From: Helianthus annuus
Taxonomy: Eukaryota > Streptophyta > Magnoliopsida > Asterales > Asteraceae
Length of the DNA: 64,000 nt
NCBI RefSeq assembly: GCF_002127325.2
Contig: NC_035433.2
Coordinates: forward strand, 88,591,350-88,655,349
Direction: 5' to 3'
How positions within the stretch are numbered: the stretch's first letter is position 1; each line of letters opens with the position of its first letter. The notes under the pieces are model-generated. The model did no database searches, was not told the DNA's origin, and saw only the letters and a program-made list of their open reading frames with translations. The position numbers and the translations under genes are program-made. Shown here piece by piece: positions 20,241-31,722 of the stretch.

Positions 20241-23200
20241 TCATGGGAAACAGACTTCCATCCAAGTCTTCTCAGACTTGATGGCTTTCAGCTCTTGAGC
20301 CGTAGGGTTGTATGTTGCCTTTTTGGTCGCGTAAAAATCTTTTACCCCTTTAGCTCTCCCACTCAACATTTTCCCAAATATCTTTTTAACATTCCCGTTG
20401 AATGTTTTCTCGACATCAAATTCATCTTTTTCTTTATAAAACTGATTTGAAATCTCAGTTTTTCCCACTTTCTTCTTCACTTCCTCAAACTTCAATGATG
20501 GAAACTCCTCATCATTCACTGAAATCTTCTTCTCAACCTGTGGCTCTTCTGGCTTTGTGGAACCAGATTCATCGCCGACATTCACTTCACCTTTCTACGC
20601 AACCCATACCTGGTTGTCTTTTCCTTTCTTCTCATATTTGTTCTTCTTTGAACATTCACCAACCTCAAATTTTGAATTCTCAAAAATTTTAGGTCTATTG
20701 GTTGGTGTGTCAACATCAACAACTTTCTCTTTCAACTTCTGAGAAACTTCCTGTTTTGAGTTGGCACTTTTTGAGCAATTCCATGCAATATGACCAGTTT
20801 CATTGCATCTATAACATGTTCTAGTCTCTCTTTGATAACAAATATCAGCTCCATTCTTCTTTCTCTCAGCAAGAAACTCTTTATTAGACTGTCTTCAGAA
20901 CGGTTTCTGCTGTTCCTCCTCAGCACTTCCACCTGACACAAATTCAGATTTTGTTTTAGAATTTTTTATATTTTTATCATTTTCTGGTGGAATAAAACCA
21001 AGGCCTTTCTTTTTGTAGCTACGATTCTGGTTAGGTTTCTTTTGAAAACCAAAACCAGGATTGTTGCCCTTTTTCTTATTTAAACGTTGCTTAACTCTAG
21101 AAGTGTATTTTTTAGATTTTTCAAAACTTTTCAAAACTTTTAATTCTGGAATATTAATCTCTATTAGTTTAAAAGTTTTGTTTATTAGTTCCGTTTTAAT
21201 ACTCATTATTGGGAACTCTTTATTGTAATATAATTTGTCCGAACCATTCAAAGTATACACTACTTCAAATGTTTCATCATTCAAATCTGCCTTTGACAAT
21301 AAAAATTCTTTACTATAAGACCGTTTATCCGACGAATTTTGACTGTTGACTGACGACTTTGACTTTCCAGACCCAGATTTGACTCAGACTCCTCATCAGT
21401 ATCCAACACCTGATCAACCACCTTTTTGATTAGTACAGACTCATGATCAGTATCAGACGAGGTATACGTGACATCTATGTTATCTGGTAAAACGTCAGTT
21501 GTGTCGGTTTTAAGCTTTACATTGACTGCTTTTTCCAATTGCTCCTCATTTGGTCTCCTAGGTGAATAACCATCCCAAATCGGAGGCGGACATTTGTTGT
21601 AACTAACAGTCGATTTCTTACCACAGTCTTTCTTGTCTTTTAGCTTCTCATCTTTGAAAGCTTCCATACCTGCAACAGTTGGGTAAATACGATCAATGAG
21701 ATAATCAGAACTAGAATAACTTTGCAATAAGCGTCTAATTCTCTCATTCTCTATTTTTTCCGTCTCCAACTCTTGCTTCCACTTAGCACTCTCTTCGATG
21801 TAGAAGTTTATTGCTTTTTGTTTTGTCATTAAAACTGCATTCAACATCGTCAGCGCTTGTTCTCTCTCTGAGTTAGTCTTTTGGAGACCAGTTACTGTTT
21901 TATTCAAAACATCGTAAGATTCTTTCACATAGTTGAGATTGAACAATAACTGCTCCTTTTTCTTCTCGTACTCAGCTATGATGTCGTCTTTAGCTGCACA
22001 ATTCTTGCAAGCTTCCAAGCACTTCTCACACGGCTTGATGACTTCAACAATCTTTTCAACTTCAATTGTTCTAACATTTTCTACCACTTTTTCTACTTCA
22101 ATCACCTTTTCTTCTTCTATCACATCCTCGGTAAACTTCTCAGTGACACTTTCAGCGTTCTGAATATCACCATTAGATACAGATGATTGTTCTTTAGCAG
22201 CTCGTTTCTCCTTCAGTTTCTTCATACGATCTGCAAAATAGAAATGAAAACTTTCAGGAGAAAGATGAGTTTTTGCAATATTTATGTGTTTTTCTTCCTC
22301 ATCATCACTGCTGCTGTGATCAGGTGATTGATCAAACTTTACAGACTTATCAGAATCACCATCTGATATATCGGAATCAGACGGTGTTTTATCAAAAACA
22401 ACTTCTTTTTCTTGAACATTTTCATTTTGTACACTTTTATCAGAACTCTGTAAATCTTCGTCTGAACCCTGTAAACTTTCATCTGAACTTTCTGACACTT
22501 CCTCAGAATGTTCTGAAAGTTTATCAGTACTATCTGAACTTTCAGATGACACAGATTTTTCATCTTCACTTTTCACAGTTTCTCCAATAGATTTCATCCA
22601 AGTAGCAAACAAATCTGGCTCTCGGACGATCTTGGCAATGAAAGCTTTAAACTCTCCCTTTTCATCCACAAACATATCCCAGTTGAAACCTTCTGGTAGT
22701 TTCTCATCATCTTGATCAATAATGCGTGCTGCTGTGGCTTCAGATGATATGTAATTACTTCAGCTGAAATCTACCAAACATGCTCTCTTGGGATCTTCAA
22801 ATTTTCTTCCGTGAGCTGTCTGTGGTTCTTGGGATTGACCAACTTGCTGATAGATAGCTTTGCGATAGTAATCATCTTTCCCGAATGGATTCTGTGCTCC
22901 GCTAGCTTCTCTTCCCTTGCACTCCCGCTTGAAATGGCCTTTCTCCCTGCGTCGAAAACAAGTAACTTTAGATTTATCAAAACCTAAAGTAGAGACATGT
23001 GCATCAAGAAAGTCATTTCTCCCGGTAATGGTTTTGAATTTCTCAGCTCGTCGAAGAACACTGGCAAGACACCATTTGATATCCATGAGTTCCATCTCTT
23101 CGGCGTCTATCTGATCGTAATCCTCTTTGGTGAGCATAGGATTTCCGATCCGACCAACAACTAGACCTTCATATGATAACAAAACTGAACCAAGAAGTGC

Positions 23201-24224
23201 CATGTGGTCTTTCGTAGTGTCTTCAGAGAAACTTTGACCTTCTGGAAGGTTAAGAGCTATGTTACATTGAATTATGTATCCATTTCCGGTTTTTGTACTC
23301 TGAGACTGAAAACTCTTGTTAGTCTCTTTCGGATTCACACTCGGAAACGATGAAAACCCGCTGCTACTCTTGTTCGAACCCTGATCAGCTTTTTCAGATG
23401 AATCACCAGCACTGAATGCAGTTTGTATCTTCGGACTTCTTTCAGACTCAGTGACTGGAACACTACCCCGGTAATACATCTTCACATCCTGTTGACCACT
23501 TGGACTATTCATCCTTGCGATCTTCTGCTGCTCAAGATCCTGACTTTCTATTTTCTCAATGAACTGTGAAATAGTCAGCCCGTCATACACACCAGTATTT
23601 TTTAAAATCATCAAATACGTTCCCCACTCTTTCTGAGGTAATGCGTCAGCCAATTTATCCACCCATTCCTCACGACCTTTTTCAACTCCCAACATAGACA
23701 GTGATCGCACCAAGTGACAGTATCTCTCGATCAACTTCTTAGTATCCTCTCCCGGCAAACTGCTAAACAAATCGAATTCCTTTTTTAAAAGTGCTTTCTT
23801 GCTCTTGATCATGTTTTCACTTCCCTCGAATTTAACTTTAAGAGCATCCCATATCGACTTAGCAGTTTTGTCGTGCTGTAACAAGATGAATATATCTTCT
23901 TTTATCGCCTGCTGCAACAAACTGATCATCATTTTCTCGGCTCTATACATTACTCTTTCTTGATCAGTAAACTCGGATATCTCTTTAATGACTTGCAAAT
24001 CTGTTCGAGGCAAAGTGTATTTCTTCAATATGCACTCCCATGATCTGAGATGATTGGCCTGAACCCAGTTTTCAAACCGATCCTTCCACCCATAATACTC
24101 CTAAATGCTCATCAATCTAGGGGGCTTTTGAGTCGTTCCCGTCTCGTTTTCTAAATTCATTGCTTGAGCAATTGCGGCTAGAGTAGTCGATGTAGCAAAA
24201 GCGTTGTAGAACTCAGAATCCATG
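20241..24224 (-). pseudogene. TE-C giant Gag-like protein, about 1,300 codons, broken
   Basis: From ATG at 24224 one frame family runs leftwards to TAA-type end near 20241. Part 1 (24224-22760) has the copia Gag fold region (WDALKVKFEG, LIERYCHLVRSL) and a zinc knuckle CFRRREKGHFKREC whose second Cys is Arg. Part 2 (22759-21281) is an acidic Ser/Asp-rich stretch, then a long coiled coil (about 22060-21690), then CPPPIWDGYSPR. Part 3 (21299-20241) has basic GFGFQKKPNQN, a second intact knuckle CYRCNETGHIAWNC (about 20825-20780) and a Lys-rich tail. Lesions are TAG at codon 41, TGA at 22760-22762, a frameshift near 21320-21350, TGA near 20897 and TAG near 20598. Two stops fall where Trp is expected. 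The coiled coil is unusual for a copia Gag. The same layout occurs in Asteraceae elements as far as I recall. Confidence 0.82.
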
Positions 24225-24243
24225 TTGATTTAGCACGTTTTTC

Positions 24244-24612
24244 AATGCAACTGACAGAAAAACGAACCAACTCTGATCAGATAAGCGAACCAGAAAGATA
24301 CACACAAGCGAACCAGACAAAGTCCTTCGGAGCGGACCCTTAAAAGCGAATCGGACAAATGAGCGGACCGGGTGACTGAATAAGCGAACCAGGCAATCCG
24401 GACCAAATAAGCGAACTCAATCAATGTCCGTTCGAGCGGACCATTTTTGACAAAAGAGCGGACCTGTCTTGATTTGGAGCGAACCAGAAGCAAAAATGTA
24501 CACTCGAGCGAACCAAACTACTAATTTGGAGCGAACCAGACTTAAACGTGTACAAATGAGCGAACCAGACAGTGATCTATGAGCGGATCATGATGACCTC
24601 AGTACGAGCGAA
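24244..24612 (-). repeat. TE-C leader word cluster GCGAACC/GCGGACC
   Basis: About sixteen copies of AAGCGAACC, GAGCGAACC or GAGCGGACC occur in 370 bp between the 5' LTR and gag, all in one orientation (for example near 24283, 24308, 24332, 24361, 24383, 24434, 24477, 24504, 24529, 24558, 24606). Five or six more lie in each LTR just upstream (in element sense) of the TATA box. Confidence 0.85.
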
Positions 24613-24816
24613 CCATATTACGAACATGATTTGACCCACTAAAACTCCGAATTTTGACACGAAACTTTCCAGGGTTTGTCGTTATACAGATGCGCACAAT
24701 CCTTGAAATTTTGAGACGATTCCGACCGTTAAAACTTTCCGAACGAAGAAAAGAAGGTATAGAAGTGAGAAAAATCGATGAAATCCGGCTATAATCTGCA
24801 GAAAACCTCCTTCCAA

Positions 24817-24828
24817 GCTTTGATACCA
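24817..24828 (-). promoter_or_regulatory. TE-C primer binding site (initiator tRNA-Met type)
   Basis: On the minus strand TGGTATCAAAGC lies two bases after the 5' LTR end. One base differs from the common TGGTATCAGAGC. Confidence 0.85.
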
Positions 24829-24830
24829 CT

Positions 24831-25288
24831 TGTAGGATCGTTTGCTGACCCGAACGAGTCGTTCAGAGGTTGTCTCTTGCGTTTCAGATGCGGAATAATA
24901 AGAAATGCAAGTAGATATAGCTTGTTCTTCCTCCTAACTGCTTGTTTTATTGATTTGAAACGTTTTACAGCTCAATCTTCACACCGGCAGAGCTTCGGCG
25001 TGGAATCCGACTATCACTCTACTGATTCACTCATGGCTACATCTATATATAGGCAGTTGGGTTCGCTTATGAGTCACATGACCATAAGAGCGGACCAGCT
25101 TAGTCCACATAAGCGAACCATCATGCCAAATAAGCGAACCTAGTACTCTATGTCCCTATGAGCGAACCTAGCATATAAAACCTATACAGACTCCTGTTTT
25201 CTCGTAAAATGTGCCCTATGATATACAATACGATATAAGACCTGATCCTAGACACCTAGACGCAATCAACAGATGTAGTGCACTAACA
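24831..25288 (-). repeat. TE-C 5' LTR (458 bp) with TATA box
   Basis: The right-hand copy is upstream in element sense. A minus-strand TATATATAG lies at about 25043-25051, and five GGTTCGCT-type words (the complement of the leader words) lie just upstream of it. Confidence 0.93.
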
Positions 25289-27063
25289 AAGCTTAATTCG
25301 GCTAATGCCGGTTTTGCCCTTTTTTTGGCTATAAAATGAGTTTTATAAAACCTTTTGACCTCAAACCTTTTTCTACTTGTTTATTATGTTAAATATATCA
25401 TTTTGAGCCTTCTGGAATTATAAAAATGTCAGCTTTTCTTTGAAAACCCGGAAATGGCTCCAAATCGCCTTTTTAGGCATTTTTACGACAGAGTATATGT
25501 CAAAACTAGTTTATATGTATAAGAGTCAATACCTACTGATATATTTAGTAAAATTCTATGTTATAACAGTAAACTAAAGTTTGAAACTCAGATTTCCAGT
25601 TTTGACCTTTTAGGCTTATGTGAAATTACCAAGATGCCCTTTTGGTGCATAAGATGGTTATAATTAATAAAATTCACATATATATGATACCCTACTGTTA
25701 TAACATGATAAACTAAGTATAATCACTGATTTATTCAGATATATAACTCAGATTGCTAGTTTAACTCTTTTATACCCTTTTAAATGACCAAAATGCCCTT
25801 ATTAGGCGTAATTTGAGTTTAAAATCATTTGGGGCATAATAAGACATATCTTACTGATATCACAACATATTTGGTGCATATAATCTCAGGAAACTTGTAT
25901 ATGATTTATATGGTTACCCGTTACGCACTTTCGCTTTCGGATCGGCTTATGTAACTAGTTTACGTATAGTAGCCGAAACGGGTCAAACCGTATCGTCTTT
26001 GTCTCAAAATCCAGAATGTATTTAGTTTACCCATATTATACAAGTCTCCAAACTTGTTGGGTCTAAATTACATTCCTTTCCGGTTTTCGCCTTCCATGCG
26101 ATTAAACCGTATTTATCCTTCGAAACTAACCGGTCTAAGCTTAGGCTATATTAAAGACCCGTTAGGATTCTAATAGGTTATTATAAACCTTCGTTCTAGA
26201 ATAGGAGACCCAGTAAAAGGCACTTTCATTTACTCATTGTGGTTTATACTTGCTCAGGTAAATACTTTTAACTTATTTTCCCTTATATGGGCTTGGGTAC
26301 AGTACATAAAATACCGCTTGGTCGCAATTGACCCTAACTCATTAGTAGTTGGGTATTATCAATGTGACCCGTTTGAAAATTGGTTTTGTTTGTTTTACGC
26401 CTTTGGGAGTTTAATGACCATGTCCCGGATATCCTTGGCATCATTTTACGAAATGTCCACGACCTTGACACGCGGGTGTAGGCGTACACCCGACAATGTG
26501 TCCATATTTATTAAGGTATAACCGTTGGCTTCCCACCGTGGATTTATACTATGTGGTGTGTCAATTAACCTTAAACCCGGCACGAACCGAGCGACTGAAC
26601 GCATAACGAACATGTAAATTCTTTTACAAGATTAGATTTGATTAATTATCCCCAAGTTATAAAAGTTTTGTGCCATGTGCATTCAAATCAATTTTTAAAA
26701 CATTTTCAAAATGAGTCAGTTAAATTGTATTTACCAGTGTAAACTGGCGTATTTTCCCCAAAAAGATTAAGTGCAGGTTCTACACGAAATAGGCTGGCTA
26801 CTCCTTAGCATCGTTAGAGTCTCGCAAACTTGGATGCCATTATCTGTTGAACAATTTTCTCCTTTTTATTTCGATCCGACTGTGGATCTGTTTCAGCTAC
26901 TATGTGATACTTGGATATTACATTATGTTTGGTTGAAATAAATCTATTTTATTGCTTCCGCCGTGGATTATAATTTGTGTTGTTTGACTATGATGATATC
27001 AACTACGTCACGATACTCCCCCACCGGGCCCACTGGTGACACGTGAAAATTAGGGGTGTGACA

Positions 27064-29075
27064 GTATGATGGTGTTTAAATGTTGTTTCAGATCTCCGAT
27101 GATGGTGTTTAGTTTTAAGTCTTTTTGTTTGAATCCTATTTTGTTGTAAATTAGTATGTGTTTTATGTGGCTTGTTTGATTGGGTCGAAGGTTTACTTTT
27201 TACATGTTTCATATGAATGAATGTTCCTCAATTTTGACTTGTAATTTGGACGATGTTGTTTTTGAAATAATGCTTAATGTTTATAAGCTGTGTTGATGAC
27301 TGTATGTATATTCATCATTGACCATCCACCTTTCACCACCAGAAATTGGCTTATACACTTGAAATGGTCGCCAGAATAACGGGTAGCGGCAATTCGGAGT
27401 GAAGGGTGGGGTACAGTGGTGAAAGGTAGATGGTGGTGGTGATGAAAGGTGGAGATGGTGGTGGGGGTGAAGAATTAGGAAGAAGAGGTGTGTTTGGATT
27501 GAAGATGAATCTAAATACGAGGAAGAGGAGGTGTGTGTTGGATTGAAAGTGGTTATTGATTTAAAGTTTATTTTTTAATAGTAAGGGTATATAGGTCTTT
27601 TCACACTCACTTAACAGAAAATACTAACCTCCATCCGCGCCAGGGACCATATGGGAACGAAATTGAAAAAGTTGGGGACTATAGCTGTAATTTTAGAAAG
27701 TTAGGGACTAAAGGTGAAAAAAGGCCAAACCACAGGGACTATCCGGGCATTTAACTCAAATTTTAAAATATGCGTGTATTTCATACTCGTTTTTCCTACA
27801 AATGAATGGAACAACACAAATAATGTTATGATCGTATTCATTCGTTAAAGAAATAATGTGTTTATAAACCGTTTATAAACACTTATTGAATGGGATTTTC
27901 TAGTTGTTTGTTCATTTAGAAAATGAATGTGTTTACGAACACAAATCAAATCAGTGAAGGTGACGGAGGCTAGAGGTAGTTGGCGAAGGAAGCAGCAGTA
28001 GGATGTGAAGCAATGAATGTCAATAGTATGCGTCAATGCAAATAACAAGAATGAGAGAGAACGGTGCATAAACATGATGCGTATAGGGTTTTCTATTTTA
28101 TTTGTTAGGGTAATAAAATAAAAAAAAAGAATTAAAGAATATAAAAGCTTGGATAAAATAAGTTAATGTACAGCAATCTTTAATGTACATCACAAAGAAA
28201 CGAGCATGCAATGCAAAACATAAACAAGCGAACATGGATAAACGTAAACGATCGAGCGTATTACCGAACGTTCACAAAGAAAATTGAACAAACAAGACCT
28301 ATGTTCAAGTTCATTTCTTTATTAAACGAACTTCCCGCTGAACAGTTCATGAATGTTAGGATTGTTTGCAGCCCTACCTTCTGGTGCATGGCAAGTTTGG
28401 TAACTCTATCTATCATGTTTTAAAGTGGAGGTTACGGGTTCGGGTCTCGCCTGAAGCAAAAATACGTTGGGTTGAGCCATGGGTTTTATCACGATGTACC
28501 TCTGGGCAGTGCAGTTTCTCTTGAATGGTGGTGGGCTGGGTCATCAACGATGTTTATGTTTGCGGGTGTAGGTGCCTGTGCCATTAGGTTTACCACAGTA
28601 ATCGGGGATTTTGTTGGTCGTTAAAAAAATCACATTATGTTAGGTTTTTGTGAGTCCCACAAGTAGAAAACGGTGAAGGGTTCCCAGGATCCCATTCGGT
28701 TTTGAATTATTAGTAGAAAACGCATATAGAAACTATAAAGGAACCCATAAATAATTATGAGGTGAACCCATAAAATAAAACTTGGACTGGTCCACTGGTT
28801 CGCACCTCTTTTTCCAGTCTCTTTGTCGCGAGTTCTAGTCTGGAACCAAACGTTTTCCAAGTTTGCATTTCTTTTTAAACCTAAATTAATGAATTGGGGC
28901 TTTTGACTTTTGGTTAGCACCTCCTTTTCCAGCCTCCTGTCCATCGAAGAAACAAAAGCAGACTCCCACGCAACCACACCATTACCCCAAAATCAACAGC
29001 CCCTTCGTGATCGTAACTTCCACCGTCCTCCAACTCCGGCAACCACCGCCTACCCGCCCTTGAATATCTCTCACT
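27064..29075. other. Intergenic, with repeat fragments
   Basis: I see no gene. 27600-27763 is a one-ended fragment of the foldback family whose complete copy is at 60830-61066 (shared CCACAGGGACTATCCGGGCA and terminal TTAACTC). 27775-28364 is rich in CGAAC/GTTCG words and ends GTTTGCAGCCCTA, like 62150-62636. 28420-28470 has a GGTTCGGGTCTCG word reminiscent of a Pol III B box. Confidence 0.55.
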
Positions 29076-29080
29076 CTAAG

Positions 29081-29370
29081 TGTTGGGTTCGTGGGCTTTA
29101 GGGTTAGCCGACCCTAGTTGTTAGGCCCACATAGTTAACTTGTTGACTAAGTAGGAAACCCTAACCTTTTTCTATAAATACATATGATGTAATTGTAGTC
29201 AGTGTCATTCTGAAAACAATTGTGAGCATCTAATAAAGTGAAACCCCAGTTGCAACCCGTAGACGTAGGTCACCTTGACCGAACCACGTAACTTCTCGTG
29301 TTCTTTATTTTCTACTAATGTCTGTGTGTTTCGCTTCCGCTTGAGCCTACTCTGATCCGATACCTTAACA
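29081..29370 (+). mobile_element. Solo LTR of a copia element (290 bp)
   Basis: The segment starts TGTTGGGTTCG and ends GATACCTTAACA, is flanked by a perfect 5-bp duplication CTAAG (29076-29080, 29371-29375), and holds a TATA box CTATAAATA near 29172. The 3' part (GACGTAGGTCACCTTGACCG and CGCTTCCGCTTGAGCC) has the look of copia R/U5. No internal sequence follows, so it is a solo LTR left by recombination. Confidence 0.88.
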
Positions 29371-29529
29371 CTAAGGTGTTTTTTCCATAACTTTTTCACT
29401 CAATTTGCTAAAATTGTTGTTTGATTTGTTGATTATTGTGTGTAAATTGTTAGAAAATTGCTATATGATTATGAGATATGGTATTTAGTATTATTTAGGT
29501 ATTATAAATTTGAAACTTAGGCTTACTTT

Positions 29530-29947
29530 CAGAGCCGTCTTAAAAAATGTTTGAAAATCTTTAGGCCCTGTGCGAACAGAAAATATGGGCCCCTTAAATA
29601 TAAATTTTTAAAAAGAATATATATAAAAAAATTAAATATATGAAAATGAAGTAATGTTATTTGAATCAACGCCAATGTAACTTGAAAAAATTAGACAATT
29701 AAAATAGATAAGAAAGAAAAAGACAAACAAAACTGAGGACACCAACATTAGAACCTGTGTCTTCTTATTATTAAAGTGACGTTCAAACCACCAAACCAAG
29801 TGCTTTAGGATGGTATTTTTCAGATTTATTATGTGTATATTCTAACTTTACAATTTAAAACTAATACAAAAACAAAAAAAAATGGGGCCCCAATAGGTTT
29901 GGGCCCTGCACCATCACTCATCCTGCACACCCTTCAGGTTGGCCCTG
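29530..29947 (+). mobile_element. hAT-type MITE, copy 1 (418 bp)
   Basis: It starts CAGAGCCGTC and ends TTGGCCCTG, with perfect 8-bp target duplication CTTACTTT (29522-29529, 29948-29955). CAG...CTG ends with 8-bp duplication are hAT hallmarks. It is non-coding and AT-rich. Its centre, read on the minus strand, shares a tRNA-like segment with GGTTCTAAT with the copy at 35343-35830. Confidence 0.88.
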
Positions 29948-29955
29948 CTTACTTT

Positions 29956-31722
29956 GTAGTTGATTTTTGTTATTACTTGCAAAATTATTTTGATTTCTGT
30001 AGTCTTAATTTCAGTGGATCATAAGTTTGAGATCACAAGTTTGGGAATATTGGTGAAAGAGTGAAAGGCTTAAAATCGTCTTGTGGATACAATAGATGAT
30101 GAGGCTTTTCTTTCAGAAATACTATCAAAACTTGTTGCACATGTCATACCTAGACAAATCAAATGAAAATGTTAATATTATCAAAACTTGTTGCACATGT
30201 CGTATTTTTATTTTTTTTCTTTTTTTAAAATTATATATTTTCTTTACCATTTTTTAATAATTCTTTTTTTAGAACATATATTAATTTATCAATTATTTTT
30301 ATACTTTTTTAATAATTTACGTTTATAACTTTTTTCTAAAAACTTAAATACGTAGTTGTGCTTGATTTTTCCCCTGACATTCCGTTATAAGTTTTGTTAA
30401 AAAAGAAGTTGTACTAAAATAAAGTATTTATTTGATATCATAAAACGGTACGATGATAAACTAAACTGTTCTAATGGTTTGGTTTTCTAAACAACATATT
30501 TTATTTTTAAATCACGTTGTTTTACATTATCATTTGCTCAATTTCACCGCAACGCGTGACGTAAAAAATAGTTTAGAATTAAAACAAAGCACAATACACG
30601 TCATCATATCATTTATGTATTACATAAAATATATTATGGTAATATTTTAAGATGCATTTTATTTTTTTACTAGCATTGTGTTATTGTGCGTTGCGGCGGT
30701 TGATTCATCAAGTATCATATCTAAATATTAACACGGTTGATTGTATATTAACGTGATGCAAAATTTACAATTAACTATAGTAAGATCTAACCTATTGAGA
30801 TACTTGTTAAGATGGATAACTTATTGGCATGAATCCATCATGTTAGATCTGATACCAAAATATTGGTAAATATCTAATTGAATTACTCAAGAACACACAC
30901 GGATTTTGTGGTAACAAAGACCACGACTCTTTTCGTGTATCATTGATAAACAAAAACTGATTGAAGCACTACATGTATAATAAATATAAAACTCAAACAT
31001 GGAAACAAATAAAACAAACAAAATAAACGAAAATATATAGCCTTTGTTAAATAATAAAAGTGAATAAAAGTGAAAATTATCTCTGTATAAAAGAAAAGAA
31101 GTTGAATAGTGACAATACATTAACATGAGCTTTGGAGATTTTGCTAACTTTGAGTCTTTTTTTATGGATTTAGTGCTTTGTTAACCAAAGCGGCTGATCT
31201 AAACACTTTTTTTACTAAGTTTCTTTTGGTAGATTCTCATTAATTCTTATTAATTTTTTCCATATTTTCCAAACCGAATGGGTTCTGAGAATCTACAAAA
31301 GTGGTCTAAATCCACCGCTGGTTAACCAGTCACTTTTTTTGGAGTTTAGTTTTTGTAATCGACAAACTGATAGTGGTATGGAAAACCGCTTTTAACTTTT
31401 TACCGAACTGAGCACACGCATATACTCTTTTGGTCATATTTTTCAACTTTTTTTGTTTGCTATAACAAACAAACTGATAGCGGTACCGACCGAGTTCCTA
31501 TCGTTTTCTTTTACGTTTACCTTTGCTATTTACCTTATTGTTTAATCTTTTCTTTTTATTTTGATTTTTAGAGCAGAACTACGACGCAAATAACATTAAA
31601 ACATTCAGATATCATTTTATTTGATTTTACGAATTTATTCATTGATTATCATGGTACCATACATAGCGAATTCCAATCGCGTCCCGGCATAACGTGCGGA
31701 TGACTAGAACCCTAAACTAGAC
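29956..31722. other. AT-rich intergenic region downstream of the YUCCA gene
   Basis: No gene is seen. There is a 25-bp direct repeat (TATCAAAACTTGTTGCACAT at about 30122 and 30177) and a dispersed motif AATACACGTCATCATATC (30592) that recurs at 33437 and 35289. A foldback of about 170 bp (31160-31330) has arms around GTTAACCAAAGCGG and CCGCTGGTTAAC. Confidence 0.6.

Larger units (their letters stand above)
17556..25288 (-). mobile_element. TE-C: copia-type, Gag-only element nested in TE-A 3' LTR
   Basis: Two 458-bp LTRs (17556-18013, 24831-25288) start TGTAGGATCG and end CACTAACA on the plus strand, with target duplication AAGCT at 17551-17555 and 25289-25293. I count three mismatches between them. 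A minus-strand initiator-Met primer site next to the right LTR and a polypurine tract next to the left LTR set the orientation as minus. The 6.8-kb interior encodes one giant Gag-like frame with two zinc knuckles and no protease, integrase or RT. It fits the idea of terminal-repeat elements with only a Gag gene (TR-GAG). Confidence 0.93.
1..27063 (+). mobile_element. TE-A: Tekay/Del-like Ty3 retrotransposon, 5' end outside window
   Basis: The last 317 bases of its 5' LTR open the window and are matched, with 8 substitutions, by the end of a 3' LTR finishing at 27063. Between them lie, in order, an initiator-Met primer binding site, a proline-rich ORF0, gag, and protease-RT-RNase H-integrase ending in a chromodomain-like tail, followed by a purine tract and the 3' LTR. 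This order and the integrase tail are typical of the Tekay/Del chromovirus lineage. Two later elements interrupt it, in gag (3460-11812) and in the 3' LTR (17556-25288). All reading frames carry stops or frameshifts, so the copy is dead. The target duplication cannot be checked because the left end is missing. Confidence 0.93.
15684..27063 (+). repeat. TE-A 3' LTR, split by TE-C
   Basis: It starts TGTAACACC after the polypurine tract and ends GTGTGACA at 27063. Removing TE-C and one 5-bp duplication leaves about 3.64 kb, long for a Tekay LTR. It holds the dyad cluster 16241-16389, a TATA box at 16566, and a donor-like CTCAG/GTAAATA at 26257/26258. That donor could pair with the acceptor at 497 when transcription starts in the 5' LTR. 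Confidence 0.9.

Noticed and set aside
28420..28470. Possible SINE start with GGTTCGGGTCTCG
   Set aside because: No convincing A box, tail or target duplication could be found.
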